From Streptomyces nymphaeiformis (GTDB taxonomy: Bacteria; Actinomycetota; Actinomycetes; Streptomycetales; Streptomycetaceae), in the NCBI RefSeq assembly GCF_014203895.1, contig NZ_JACHJY010000001.1, positions 124,001 through 188,000 on the forward strand: 64,000 nt of DNA, in the 5' to 3' direction. A program made the translations under genes and the position numbers. The notes below the pieces were generated by a model. That model worked only from the letters and a program-made list of their open reading frames with translations, searched no databases and had not been told where the DNA came from. This document shows, piece after piece, positions 42,940-51,841 of the stretch; within the stretch, counting starts at the first letter, position 1; each line of letters starts with the position of its first letter.

Positions 42940-44077
42940 GGAGCTTCACCAGGATTCCCTCTCGGGCCGAGCGTCGCGCCGCCTCCAGGACGTCGAGGGC
43001 TGCGGCCGCCTCGTGCGCGGTGACCGGGTTCTCGCCGGTGCCGCGCACGGCGGCGGCGACGGCCGCGTAGTACGCCGGGTAGTCGCCCGGCAGCGACTCC
43101 ACGGGCGTGCCGCCGCCGCTCGGCGGTGACTCCCCGGAGCCGAGCCGGCCCCACAGCTCCTCGGGCTCGGTGCCCCAGACGGTGCCGGGTTCCGGCCGCA
43201 GTCCCTCGCGGAGGGCGGCCTCCTGGGGGTCGAGTCCGTACTTCACGAAGCCCGCGCGCTGCCCGAGCACCCGGAAGCGGGGGCCGAGCTGGGCGGTGGT
43301 GGCGCTCACGTACAGGTGGGAGCGGACGCCGTTCGTGTGGGTGAGCGCGAGGAACGTGTCGTCGTCGGCCTCGGCGCCCGGCCGGCGCACGTCCGACTCG
43401 GCGTACACCGAGACGACCGGGCCGAAGAGCACGAGGGCCTGGTCGACGACGTGGCTGCCCAGGTCGTAGAGCAGTCCGCCGATCTCCTCGGGCGCGCCGG
43501 ACTCCCGCCACCCGCCCTTCAACGCCGGGCGCCACCGCTCGAAGCGGGACTCGAAGCGCTGGACCTCGCCGAGCGCCTTCTCGTCGAGGAGTCGGCGGAG
43601 GGTGAGGAAGTCGGCGTCCCAGCGGCGGTTCTGGAAGACCGAGAGCAGCAGGCCGCGCTCCTCGGCGAGGGCGGCGAGCGCGCGGGCCTCGGCGGCGGTC
43701 CCTGCGAGCGGCTTGTCGACGACGACCGGCAGGCCGGCCTCCAGGGCGGCGGTGGCGACGGCGACGTGCGTCTTGTTGGGGGAGGCGACGACGATCAGGT
43801 CGAGGTCGTCGGCGTCCTGCTCCCACAGTTCCTCGGGGCGGGCGACGACCCGGACGCCGGGGTGGGCGGCACGCGCCTCGGCGGCCCGCTCGGGGTTGCC
43901 GGTGGTGACGGCGGCGAGGGCGAGGTCCTCGGAGGCGGCGATCAGCGGGGCGTGGAAGACGGAGCCCGCGAGGCCGTAGCCGACGAGTCCGACGCGGAGC
44001 GGGGTGCGGGGGGCGGCGCCACCCGTGCCGGAGCCGGTGTCCGTCATGCCGGTGCCGGTCATGCCAATGCCAGTCAT
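42911..44077 (-). CDS. Gfo/Idh/MocA family oxidoreductase
   Basis: 388 residues with several in-frame ATGs near the start (44086, 44077, 44062, 44047); the MTGxGM repeats make the choice arbitrary and 44077 is used. The Rossmann motif [20 protein letters not shown], the EKP-like [20 protein letters not shown] and [15 protein letters not shown], and [16 protein letters not shown] (catalytic His) are all typical. It oxidises or reduces a sugar-like substrate with NAD(P). It is divergent from the ROK regulator with a dyad between them, so the substrate is probably the sugar ligand of that regulator. Confidence 0.9.
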   Translation of the reverse strand: MTGIGMTGTGMTDTGSGTGGAAPRTPLRVGLVGYGLAGSVFHAPLIAASEDLALAAVTTGNPERAAEARAAHPGVRVVARPEELWEQDADDLDLIVVASPNKTHVAVATAALEAGLPVVVDKPLAGTAAEARALAALAEERGLLLSVFQNRRWDADFLTLRRLLDEKALGEVQRFESRFERWRPALKGGWRESGAPEEIGGLLYDLGSHVVDQALVLFGPVVSVYAESDVRRPGAEADDDTFLALTHTNGVRSHLYVSATTAQLGPRFRVLGQRAGFVKYGLDPQEAALREGLRPEPGTVWGTEPEELWGRLGSGESPPSGGGTPVESLPGDYPAYYAAVAAAVRGTGENPVTAHEAAAALDVLEAARRSAREGILVKLPSSYASADD

Positions 44078-44090
44078 GGATTCCACTTAA

Positions 44091-44103
44091 GCAACGCTGT
44101 TGC
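44091..44103. promoter_or_regulatory. Dyad between the oxidoreductase and ROK regulator genes
   Basis: GCAACGCTGTTGC is a 5-3-5 palindrome inside TTAAGCAACGCTGTTGCCAA in the short gap between divergent genes, a likely ROK operator. Confidence 0.55.
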
Positions 44104-44133
44104 CAAAGTGCAAGCGACAGCGACAATGGGGGA

Positions 44134-45207
44134 GTGAAGAGGGAAGCCGTGGGAGTGAACGTGCCGGCACTGCGCAGCCACAACGCCGCGCTCGTGCTCG
44201 ACCTGCTGCGCACGGCGGGCGAGACCGGGATCAGCCGTCTGGAGCTGGCCGAGCGGACCGGGCTCACCCCGCAGGCCGTCAGCAAGATCACCGCGCGGCT
44301 CCGGGCCGAGGGCCTCGCCACGGAGGCCGGCCACCGCGCCTCGACCGGCGGCAAGCCCCGTACGGTCCTGCGCATGGTGCCCTCCGCCGCGTACGCCGTC
44401 GGCGTCCACCTCGACCGCGACGAGCTGACGGCCCTCCTGACCGACCTCGCGGGAGCGGTCGTGGCACTGCGCCGCCGCCCCGTGGACCTGGGCGCGGGGG
44501 CGGGACCGGTCCTGGACGCGGTGACGGAGGAGGTACGGGCGCTGCTCGCCGATCCTCCCGGGTCCGTCCTCGGTGTCGGCCTCGCCATGCCCGGCCCCCT
44601 GGACCACCGCGCCGGGGTGCCCGGCCGGGTGACCGGCTTCCCCGAATGGGCCGGTCATCCCGTACGGGACGAGCTGGCGGCGCGCCTCGGGCTGCCCGTC
44701 GTCCTCGACAAGGACACCAACGCCGCCGCCCTCGGCCTCGCCCTGCGCCCCACCGCCCCCGGCTCCTTCGCCTACGTCCACCTCGGTACGGGTCTCGGTG
44801 CCGGCCTCGTCCTCGGCGGCGCGCCGCTGCGCGGGGACAGGACCGGGGCGGGCGAGCTGGGCCACCAGACCGTCCAGCTCGACGGGCCGCCGTGCGGCTG
44901 CGGCGGGCGAGGCTGCCTGGAGGTCCTGTGCCTGGCGGCCGTCGCGCGCGGCGAACTCCCCGAGGCCGCGCGGATCCTGGGCACGGGCGCGGCCAACCTC
45001 GTCCGGCTCCTCGACATCGACCAGGTCCTCCTGGGCGGCCGGGTGGTGCTCGCCGCGCCGTCCGTGTTCGCGGAGGGGGTGCGGGGGGTGCTGGCCGGCC
45101 TCGGCCTGTCGGCCCCGGTGGGCCTCGCGACCGGGCGGGACGCCGTGGCGGAGGGCGCGGCGTGGCTGACCCTTGCGCCGGTGTTCGGGAAGCAGGCGGA
45201 ACTCTGA
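44134..45207 (+). CDS. ROK family transcriptional regulator
   Basis: 357 residues from GTG 44134; GTGs at 44149 and 44155 are alternatives. The N-terminal winged helix (LRSHNAALVLDLLRTAGETG, SRLELAERTGLTPQAVSKIT) precedes a sugar-kinase-like ROK domain with VGVGLAMPGPLDHRAG, VVLDKDTNAAALGLALR, LGTGLGAGLVLGGAPLRG, AGELGHQTVQLDG and the zinc motif CGCGGRGCLEVLC. It lacks strong evidence of catalytic activity and is likely a sugar-responsive repressor of the divergent oxidoreductase. Confidence 0.9.
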   Translation: MKREAVGVNVPALRSHNAALVLDLLRTAGETGISRLELAERTGLTPQAVSKITARLRAEGLATEAGHRASTGGKPRTVLRMVPSAAYAVGVHLDRDELTALLTDLAGAVVALRRRPVDLGAGAGPVLDAVTEEVRALLADPPGSVLGVGLAMPGPLDHRAGVPGRVTGFPEWAGHPVRDELAARLGLPVVLDKDTNAAALGLALRPTAPGSFAYVHLGTGLGAGLVLGGAPLRGDRTGAGELGHQTVQLDGPPCGCGGRGCLEVLCLAAVARGELPEAARILGTGAANLVRLLDIDQVLLGGRVVLAAPSVFAEGVRGVLAGLGLSAPVGLATGRDAVAEGAAWLTLAPVFGKQAEL

Positions 45208-45364
45208 TCATGGAGGTCCGATCTTCCGATCATCGGAAAGTGCGCCGATCGGGTTGAAGTCATGGGCCCGCCGGGGGCGCCCCCGGTGTCGCTGCCCCGC
45301 CCGCCCGCTCCCGCATGGCAGCGTCGCCGCCGTCCCCATGCCCGCGAGCAGTGAAGGCACGCCC

Positions 45365-46279
45365 ATGGCACCCGCCCCCCTGCGTCTGCACGCCGTCCGC
45401 GCCGTGACCGTGGCCGCCGCCGCTGCGGCCCCCTTCGTGATCGCGGCGCCGGCCCCCGCCGCCCCCGCCCCCGACCCGCCCGCCCCCGCCTGCGGCACCC
45501 CCGACGGCGGCGGCTTCCCGCTGGACACCCGGATCCACGGCGGGCCGGCCGGCTTTCCGGCGGGCGGTCCCTTCCAGGAGTTGAAGCTCGACCTCACCAA
45601 CACCACCGACGCCCCCTGCTCGGGCGTCCACCCGGTGCTCGTCCTCACCGACCGCGACCGGGCCCTGCGCCCGGAGCAGATCCGGTTCGAGTTCTACGAC
45701 GCCGGGTCGGCGCGCTGGCACCCGGTGGCCTTCGAACCGACCGAGGACGCCGAGAACGTGGGCGTGTTCACCGGCCCGGACGGCCCCGGCGGCTTCGGTG
45801 GCTTCTCGGTGCCGGCGGGCCGGACCCTCACCGTCCCCGTACGCCTGACGTTCGAGGTGGAGACGGCGCCCGACGAGGTCGTCGTCAACGCGGCGGTCGT
45901 GCAGCGCCGGGGCGAGGACGGGGACTGGGTCGGCGAGTCCGGCGACTACCTCCTCACCGTGGGCCCCGCCGCACCCGCCGCACCCGCCGCGCCCGTCACC
46001 CCCACCGCACCCGACACGCCCCGCCCGCCCGGCCCGTCGGCGCCGCCCGGCAAGGAGCCCCGCCCGCCGGCCCCCACCGCGCCCGCGACCGTCAGACCGG
46101 ACGTCGCCGAGGCCGCCGAGGCCGCCGAGGGCGCAGAGGACGCCGAAGAGGCGCGTGAACTGGCCAGCACCGGACGGGAGTCCGAGGCGCACGCGCGTGC
46201 CCTCGCCCCGGTCGCCGCCGGCCTGCTCCTGCTCGGCGCGGCCCTCGTCTGGGTGGCCCGCCGCCCCCGGCACCGCTGA
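45365..46279 (+). CDS. LAxTG-anchored cell-wall surface protein
   Basis: 304 residues from ATG 45365, with GAAGG seven bases upstream. The signal peptide (AVTVAAAAAAPFVIAAPAPA) precedes a beta-rich domain with two Cys (PACGTPDGGG, DAPCSGVHPV), a Pro/Ala-rich linker (about 200-260) and the C-terminal signal LASTGRESEAHARALAP, a hydrophobic helix (VAAGLLLLGAALVWVA) and RRPRHR. LAxTG is the motif used by actinomycete class E sortases, one of which is encoded at 34559. Function beyond wall display is unknown. Confidence 0.82.
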   Translation: MAPAPLRLHAVRAVTVAAAAAAPFVIAAPAPAAPAPDPPAPACGTPDGGGFPLDTRIHGGPAGFPAGGPFQELKLDLTNTTDAPCSGVHPVLVLTDRDRALRPEQIRFEFYDAGSARWHPVAFEPTEDAENVGVFTGPDGPGGFGGFSVPAGRTLTVPVRLTFEVETAPDEVVVNAAVVQRRGEDGDWVGESGDYLLTVGPAAPAAPAAPVTPTAPDTPRPPGPSAPPGKEPRPPAPTAPATVRPDVAEAAEAAEGAEDAEEARELASTGRESEAHARALAPVAAGLLLLGAALVWVARRPRHR

Positions 46280-46389
46280 GCAGCCGTTCCCGTCCCCGCC
46301 CCCGCCGGGCCGCCGTCCCGGGAAGTGCGGCACCTCCGAGTCATGCTCCGTACACCTTCCCGTTCATCCCGGTCTGCGACCATCCCCGG

Positions 46390-47148
46390 ATGAACTACCA
46401 GACCAGCCCCGGCGCCCCCGTCCGCTCCGGCATCCCCGAGCACGGCCGCGTCCCCAAGTACTACGCCGTCAAGGCGAAGATCGCCCTGATGGTCGACGAG
46501 TTGGGGGAGGGCGGGCTGCTGCCGACCGAGCGCGATCTCGCCGTCCGGTACGAGGTGTCCCGCGAGACCGTCCGGCAGGCGCTGCGCGAACTCCTCCTGG
46601 AGGGGCGGCTGCGCCGCCAGGGCCGGGGGACGGTCGTCGCCGGACCCAAGCTGGAGCAGCCCCTCTCGCTCGCCAGCTACACGGAGGGCGTGCGCCGCCA
46701 GGGCCGCCGTCCCGGCCGCAGCCTGATCTCGCTCGACCGTTTCCCCTGCCCGGAGGCGCTCGCCCCCGAGGTCGGCGCCGAACGCGGCGAGCCCGTCTGG
46801 CACATGGAGCGGGTGCTGCTCGCCGACGACGAGCGGGTCGGCCTGGAGAGCACGTACGTCTCCGAGGCCCGCGCCCCGCGTCTGGACACCGAGTTCGACC
46901 CGGACTCCTCCTTCTACGCCTATCTCCACGACCGGCTCGGCATCTCGTTCGGCGACGCCGACGAGCGCATCGAGACCGTCCTCGCGACCCCACGCGAGGC
47001 CCTGCTCATCGGCACGCCGCCCGCCCTGCCGATGCTGCTGATCCACCGCGTCTCCCGGGACACGGCGGGGCGGCCCCTGGAGCGGGTGCGGACGCTGTAC
47101 CGGGGGGACCGGTTCAGCTTCACCGCCCACCTGGGGCAGCAGAACTGA
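46390..47148 (+). CDS. GntR family (HutC/UTRA) regulator of the phosphonate operon
   Basis: 252 residues. The N-terminal GntR HTH (YYAVKAKIALMVDELGEGGL, LPTERDLAVRYEVSRETVRQ, ALRELLLEGRLRRQGRGTVV) leads to a UTRA ligand domain (SLASYTEGVRRQGRRPGRSL, ERVGLESTYVSEARAP, HRVSRDTAGRPLERVRTLYR). It is immediately upstream of the FAD oxidoreductase and the aminoethylphosphonate-type transporter genes, so it most likely senses a phosphonate or phosphate-ester ligand. A 25-base motif repeated upstream of 47274 and 53045 may be its target. Confidence 0.9.
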   Translation: MNYQTSPGAPVRSGIPEHGRVPKYYAVKAKIALMVDELGEGGLLPTERDLAVRYEVSRETVRQALRELLLEGRLRRQGRGTVVAGPKLEQPLSLASYTEGVRRQGRRPGRSLISLDRFPCPEALAPEVGAERGEPVWHMERVLLADDERVGLESTYVSEARAPRLDTEFDPDSSFYAYLHDRLGISFGDADERIETVLATPREALLIGTPPALPMLLIHRVSRDTAGRPLERVRTLYRGDRFSFTAHLGQQN

Positions 47149-47174
47149 CACCGGGACTCATTCATGGCGAATAA

Positions 47175-47199
47175 CGGAATGGTAACGGGTCTGGTCCAA
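47175..47199 (+). promoter_or_regulatory. Putative shared control motif, copy 1 (before the FAD oxidoreductase)
   Basis: CGGAATGGTAACGGGT followed by CTGGTCCAA. It shares 21 of 25 positions with 52961-52985. It lies 75-99 bases upstream of the operon's first enzyme gene and 27 bases after the GntR stop. A promoter or operator for the phosphonate genes is inferred. Confidence 0.55.
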
Positions 47200-47273
47200 G
47201 CTTGTCGGTCCGTTCACCGTCCCGTCGTCCACCGGATCCGTCCGGTCCACCCGCCCCCGCGACCGTCGACGTC

Positions 47274-48395
47274 ATGAAGGTGATCGTCGTAGGAGCCGGC
47301 GTGGTGGGAACCATGCACGCCTGGCACGCAGTGGAACGCGGCCACGAGGTCGTACACATCGAGCGCGAGGCCGAGGCGCGCGGAGCTTCCCTCCGCAATT
47401 TCGGCCAGATCTGGGTGAGCGGACGGGCCGGCGGGGAGGAGCTCGACACGGCCCTCCGCGCCCGCGAGCTGTGGGAGGGCATCGGCGCCCGCGTCCCGGG
47501 CCTCGGCTTCCGGGCCATCGGCTCCCTCACCCCCGTACGGAACGAGCTCGAACTCGCCGTCGCCGAGGCCGCCGTGGCCCGCCCCGACGCCGCCGCCCGC
47601 GGCTACAAGCTGCTCACGGCCGACGAGGCGCGCGCCGTCAACCCGGCCCTGCGCGGGGCGTTCGAAGCGGCGCTCTGGTGCGAGCGGGACGCGGCCGTCG
47701 AGCCGCGCCTCGCCCAGCTCGCCCTCCGCGAGGCCCTCCTCGCCACCGGCCGCTACACGTTCCTCCCGAACCGCGAGGTCCGGGACGTCGTCGGAGAGAA
47801 CGCCGTCCGCGACGACCGGGGTGAGGTCCACACCGGCGACGCCGTCGTCCTGTGCACCGGCGCCTGGCTCTCCGGCCTCGTCCGCGAGGTCGCCGGCGAG
47901 ATACCGGTCCGCCGCGTCCGGCTCCAGATGATGCAGACCGCGCCCCTCGGCGAGCCGCTCACCACCTCCGTCGCCGACGCGGACTCCTTCCGCTACTACC
48001 CGGCGTACGCGTCCCCCGCCCTCGACGCCCTCAACGAGGGGCAGGCGCAGGACCCGACCGCCGCCGCCCACAAGATGCAGCTGCTCATGGTGCAGCGCCT
48101 CGACGGCGGACTGACCATCGGCGACACCCACGAGTACGAGCACCCCTTCGCCTTCGACACCCTCGAAGACCCCTACGAGCACCTCACCCGCGTCGTCGAG
48201 TCCCTCCTCGGCCGCCCGCTGCCGAAGATCCGGCGCCGCTGGGCCGGGGTGTACGCGCAGTGCGTCGACACCAGCCGGGTCGTGCACCGCCAGCGGGTCC
48301 GCGACGGCGTGTGGCTGGTGACCGGACCCGGCGGCCGCGGCATGACCTGCTCGCCCGCCATCGCCGAGAAGACCGCGAACGAACTGGGCTGGTGA
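47274..48395 (+). CDS. FAD-dependent oxidoreductase, TIGR03364-like (phosphonate-associated)
   Basis: 373 residues. MKVIVVGAGVVGTMHAWHAV is the GxGxxG FAD motif, followed by the DAO-family features GASLRNFGQIWVSGR and LLTADEARAVNPALRG, and the end VWLVTGPGGRGMTCSPAIA. It matches my memory of the HpnW-proposed family (TIGR03364) found with aminoethylphosphonate genes. It may oxidise an aminoalkylphosphonate, such as an N-methylated 2-aminoethylphosphonate, to phosphonoacetaldehyde, releasing the substrate for the next gene. No PhnW transaminase is present in the cluster. Confidence 0.82.
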   Translation: MKVIVVGAGVVGTMHAWHAVERGHEVVHIEREAEARGASLRNFGQIWVSGRAGGEELDTALRARELWEGIGARVPGLGFRAIGSLTPVRNELELAVAEAAVARPDAAARGYKLLTADEARAVNPALRGAFEAALWCERDAAVEPRLAQLALREALLATGRYTFLPNREVRDVVGENAVRDDRGEVHTGDAVVLCTGAWLSGLVREVAGEIPVRRVRLQMMQTAPLGEPLTTSVADADSFRYYPAYASPALDALNEGQAQDPTAAAHKMQLLMVQRLDGGLTIGDTHEYEHPFAFDTLEDPYEHLTRVVESLLGRPLPKIRRRWAGVYAQCVDTSRVVHRQRVRDGVWLVTGPGGRGMTCSPAIAEKTANELGW

Positions 48396-48400
48396 ACCAC

Positions 48401-49093
48401 ATGACCACGGACCCGATGACCGACATGAACCTCGTCGTCCTCGACATGGCCGGCACCACCGTCGCCGACGGCGGCCTCGTCGAGCAGGCCTTCACGGCCG
48501 CCGCCGAACGCCTCGGCGAAGACCCCGCCACGATGATCGACTACGTCCGCGCCACCATGGGCGAGTCCAAGATCTCCGTCTTCCGCCACCTCTTCGGCGG
48601 CGACGAGACCCGCGCCGAGGAGGCCAACCTCGCCTTCGAGGCGGCGTACGGAGAGCTGGTCGCCGGCGGCCGGATCGCCCCGGTCCCCGGCGCGGCCGAG
48701 GCCATCGCCGAGCTGAAGGAGCAGGGCCGGACGGTCGTCCTCACCACCGGCTTCGCCCGCGTCACCCAGGACGCCATCCTCGACGCCCTCGGCTGGCGGG
48801 ACCTCGTCGAGCTGACCCTCTGCCCGGCGGACGCGGGCGGCCGCGGCCGCCCCTACCCGGACATGGTCCTCGCCGCCCTCCTCCGCACCGGCGCCGTCGA
48901 CGACGTCCGCCGGATCGCCGTCGCCGGCGACACCTCGTACGACATGCTCAGCGGCGTCCGCTCCGGTGCCGGGATCGTCGCGGGCGTCCTGACCGGCGCG
49001 CACGACGAGGCCGCCCTCAAGGAGCACGGCGCCACGCACGTCCTCGCCTCGGTCGCGGAACTCCCCTCCCTGATCAGGGCGTACGAGGCATGA
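48401..49093 (+). CDS. Phosphonatase-like HAD hydrolase
   Basis: 230 residues from ATG 48401; GTG 48392 overlaps the previous stop and is possible. LVVLDMAGTTVADGGLVEQA is the HAD nucleophile motif (DMAGT), TRVTQDAILDALGW and VLTTGFAR motif II, and VAGDTSYDMLSGVRSGAG motif IV. MGESKISVFRHLFGGDE fits the PhnX-like (TIGR03351) group. It would cleave phosphonoacetaldehyde to acetaldehyde and phosphate; classical PhnX also needs a Schiff-base Lys in its cap domain, which I could not assign. The stop overlaps the next ATG. Confidence 0.87.
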   Translation: MTTDPMTDMNLVVLDMAGTTVADGGLVEQAFTAAAERLGEDPATMIDYVRATMGESKISVFRHLFGGDETRAEEANLAFEAAYGELVAGGRIAPVPGAAEAIAELKEQGRTVVLTTGFARVTQDAILDALGWRDLVELTLCPADAGGRGRPYPDMVLAALLRTGAVDDVRRIAVAGDTSYDMLSGVRSGAGIVAGVLTGAHDEAALKEHGATHVLASVAELPSLIRAYEA

Positions 49094-50142
49094 CCAGCGG
49101 CATCCGCTTCGACGGCGTCACCGTCACGTACGGCAGCAACACCGTCCTCGACCACCTCGACCTGACCGTCGAGCCCGGCGAGGTCATGGCCCTCCTCGGC
49201 CCCTCCGGCTCCGGCAAGACGACCGCGCTGCGGGCCGTCGCCGGATTCGTCCGGCCGGCCTCCGGGCGGGTGCTCATCGGCGACCGCGACGTCACCGCAC
49301 TCCCGCCGTACAAGCGGGGCATCGGGATGGTCGTCCAGCAGTACGCGCTCTTCCCCCACCTGAAGGTCGAGGCCAACGTGGCCTTCGGCCTGAAGGCCCA
49401 GAAGGTGCCGAAGGGCGAGATCCCCGGGCGGGTCGCCGAAGCCCTGGAGATGACCGGCATGGCGGCGTACGCCCAGCGCTACCCCCGGGAGCTCTCCGGC
49501 GGACAGCAGCAGCGCGTCGCCATCGCCCGCGCCCTCGCCATCCGCCCGAACGTGCTCCTCCTCGACGAGCCGCTCTCCGCGCTCGACGCCCAGCTGCGCT
49601 CCGGGATGCTGGCCGAACTGGCCCGGCTCCACCGCGAACTCCCCGACGTGTCGATCCTGTACGTCACCCACGACCAGGTCGAGGCACTGACCCTCGCCGA
49701 CCGGATCGCCGTCATGGACAAGGCCCGGCTCCAGGACTGCGGCACCCCGCAGGATCTGTACCGCCGCCCCCGTACGGAGTTCACGGCGTCGTTCGTCGGC
49801 AACGCGAACCTGCTGCCGGTGACGGTGGGGGAGAAGGGGGCCACCTTCGAGGGCGTCACCCTCGACGTCCCCATCGCCGAGGCCGCGTCCGGCACCACCG
49901 CCACCCTCTGCGTCCGGCCGCACCTCGTCGGGCTCGGCCCCGGGCCCAACGCCCTCAGCGGCCGCATCACCGAGGTCCAGTGGCGCGGGTCCACGCACCG
50001 GCTGTACGTGGAAGTGGGCGGGCACCGCGTCAAGGCCGATGTGCGGGAGCTGCGGGAGACGCCTCCGCTGGGGGGCGAGGTGACGCTGCACTTCGCGCGA
50101 GAGGACGCGGTGCTGCTGGCCGCGGGGGTGACCGATGGCTAG
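49090..50142 (+). CDS. phnT: ABC transporter ATP-binding protein, aminoethylphosphonate type (PhnT-like)
   Basis: 350 residues. Walker A GPSGSGKTTALRAVAG (about residue 40), Q-loop GMVVQQYALFPHLKVEANV, signature LSGGQQQRVAIARALAIRP, Walker B VLLLDEPLSALDAQLR, YVTHDQVEAL and a C-terminal TOBE domain (VRPHLVGLGPGPNALSG) are intact. It follows the HAD gene by an ATGA overlap and precedes two permeases and a binding protein, forming a complete importer. The ligand, 2-aminoethylphosphonate or a derivative, is inferred from the enzymes. Confidence 0.88.
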   Translation: MTSGIRFDGVTVTYGSNTVLDHLDLTVEPGEVMALLGPSGSGKTTALRAVAGFVRPASGRVLIGDRDVTALPPYKRGIGMVVQQYALFPHLKVEANVAFGLKAQKVPKGEIPGRVAEALEMTGMAAYAQRYPRELSGGQQQRVAIARALAIRPNVLLLDEPLSALDAQLRSGMLAELARLHRELPDVSILYVTHDQVEALTLADRIAVMDKARLQDCGTPQDLYRRPRTEFTASFVGNANLLPVTVGEKGATFEGVTLDVPIAEAASGTTATLCVRPHLVGLGPGPNALSGRITEVQWRGSTHRLYVEVGGHRVKADVRELRETPPLGGEVTLHFAREDAVLLAAGVTDG

Positions 50143-51034
50143 TCCCGCGGAAGCGGTCATGACAGGTGACCGAGGTGCCCACCCTTATCCTCCCCCCAGG
50201 ACTTCGTCCTGGGGGGACCCCCAGGCGAAACGCATGCCCACAACGGTCTGGCTCTGGGCCCTTCCCCCCGTCGCCGTCCTCGCGCTCGTCTTCCTCTACC
50301 CCCTCGCCCTCGTCGTCCAGGAGTCCCTCGCCCCCGGTGCGTACGCCGAGGTCTTCGCCTCCGCCTCCTTCCGGGAGGCGCTCGTCACCACCGTGTGGCT
50401 GGCCGTCGCCGCCACCGTCGGGTGTCTGGTGCTCGGCTTCGTCCTCGCGCTCGTGATCGCGTTCGTGCCCTTCCCCGGCGGGAAGGCGGTGTCGAAGTTC
50501 ATCGACGTCTTCCTCTCCTTCCCGTCCTTCCTGATCACGCTCGCCCTGCTGTTCCTGTACGGCACGGTCGGCATGGCCAACGGGATCTGGACCGACGTCA
50601 CCGGCGACCCGGCCGGGCCCTTCCGGTTCCTCACCACCCCGTGGGGCGTCCTCCTCGCCGAGATCACGTACTTCACGCCGTTCGTGATGCGCCCGCTCCT
50701 GGCCGCGTTCTCGCAGATGGAGACCGCGCAGCTGGAGGTGGCGTCCTCGCTCGGCGCCCGGCCGCTGCGGATCGTCCGGCAGGTGATCCTCCCCGAGGCG
50801 CTGCCCGCGCTCGCCGCCGGCGGCAGCCTCGTCCTCGTCATGTGCCTCAACGAGTTCGGGATCGTCCTCTTCACCGGCGCCAAGGGCGTCACGACCCTCC
50901 CGATGCTCGTCTACAGCAAGGCGATCCTCGAATCCGACTACGCCTCCGCCTGCGTCGTCGCCATCGTCAACGTCGCCCTCTCGGTCGGCCTGTACGTCCT
51001 CTACCGGGGGGTGAGCCGCCGTGCTGGTGCATAG
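50135..51034 (+). CDS. phnU: ABC transporter permease, aminoethylphosphonate type (PhnU-like)
   Basis: 299 residues. ATG 50135 overlaps the ATPase stop. Six membrane segments; the EAA loop is SLGARPLRIVRQVILPEALP. The first 33 residues (ending GDPQAKR) precede the usual start MPTTVWLWALPPVAVLALVF and are encoded by a GC-rich palindromic repeat, so ATG 50234 may be the ancestral start. It forms the translocation pore with the next permease. Confidence 0.88.
   Translation: MASPAEAVMTGDRGAHPYPPPRTSSWGDPQAKRMPTTVWLWALPPVAVLALVFLYPLALVVQESLAPGAYAEVFASASFREALVTTVWLAVAATVGCLVLGFVLALVIAFVPFPGGKAVSKFIDVFLSFPSFLITLALLFLYGTVGMANGIWTDVTGDPAGPFRFLTTPWGVLLAEITYFTPFVMRPLLAAFSQMETAQLEVASSLGARPLRIVRQVILPEALPALAAGGSLVLVMCLNEFGIVLFTGAKGVTTLPMLVYSKAILESDYASACVVAIVNVALSVGLYVLYRGVSRRAGA
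50192..50216. repeat. Short palindromic repeat in the permease 5' end
   Basis: CCCCCCAGGAC-TTC-GTCCTGGGGGG is a perfect 11-bp hairpin, followed by GACCCCCAGG. The same type of palindrome (CAGGACTTCGTCCTG flanked by C/G runs) is, as I recall, scattered through streptomycete genomes. It lies in-frame within the first codons of the PhnU-like permease. Confidence 0.75.
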
Positions 51035-51818
51035 CCGTACGGGAAAGTGGACGGCCTGGGTGCTGTTCACGGTCCTCTTCGTGCCCCTCTTCGCCCTGCC
51101 CCTCCTCGTCATCCTCGCCGCCTCGTTCTCCACGCACTGGTCCGGCGCCTTCCCCTCCGGACCCACCACCGCCCACTACGCGGCGGCCGTGCGCGGGGAG
51201 TCCCTCCAGGCGCTCACCACCAGCCTGGTCACGGCCGTCACCGCGAGCGTCGTCGCGCTGACCGTCGGCACCTGGGCCGCGCTCGCCGCGGCGGCCCTGG
51301 GGAAGAAGGGCAAGAGGGTCCTCGACGCCCTGTTCATGCTGCCGGTCGCCGTGCCGTCCGTGGTCGTCGGCCTCGCCGTCCTGGTCGCGTTCTCGCAGCC
51401 GCCGATGCTCCTCAACGGCACCCGCTGGATCGTGATCCTCGCGCACACCGTCCTCGTCACGGCCTTCGCCCACCAGTCGGTCTCGGCCGCGCTGCGGCGC
51501 CTGGACCCGATGTACGAGCAGGCGGCGGCCAGTCTCGGCGCCCGCCCCTCGTACGTACTGCTCCGGGTGAAGCTGCCGCTCCTGCTGCCGTCCCTGACCG
51601 CGGCCGCCGGGCTCTGCTTCGCCCTGTCCATGGGCGAGCTGAGCGCCACGATGATGCTCTACCCGCCGGACTGGATGCCGCTGCCGGTGCTCATCTTCAC
51701 CGCCACGGACCGCGGCTCCCTGTTCACCGGCTCGGCGCTCGCCGTGGTCCTCATGGCCGCGACGCTCCTCGCGCTGCTCGCCGTCTCCCGTATCCGTACC
51801 AGAGCGTCCTACCGCTAA
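51021..51818 (+). CDS. phnV: ABC transporter permease, aminoethylphosphonate type (PhnV-like)
   Basis: 265 residues from GTG 51021, overlapping the previous gene. Six membrane segments, with the EAA loop ASLGARPSYVLLRVKLPLLL and LSMGELSATMMLYPPDWMPL, a motif of spermidine/2-aminoethylphosphonate-type permeases. Heterodimer partner of the preceding permease. A GGAGAG site after its stop serves the binding-protein gene 23 bases on. Confidence 0.88.
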   Translation: MLVHSRTGKWTAWVLFTVLFVPLFALPLLVILAASFSTHWSGAFPSGPTTAHYAAAVRGESLQALTTSLVTAVTASVVALTVGTWAALAAAALGKKGKRVLDALFMLPVAVPSVVVGLAVLVAFSQPPMLLNGTRWIVILAHTVLVTAFAHQSVSAALRRLDPMYEQAAASLGARPSYVLLRVKLPLLLPSLTAAAGLCFALSMGELSATMMLYPPDWMPLPVLIFTATDRGSLFTGSALAVVLMAATLLALLAVSRIRTRASYR

Positions 51819-51841
51819 GTCACTCAGGAGAGAACAACGTT

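Noticed and set aside
47209..47235. A Pho box (GTTCACC repeats) before the phosphonate operon
   Set aside because: Only GTTCACC and a weak GTCCACC at the wrong spacing are present; the 11-base direct-repeat pattern is not convincing.
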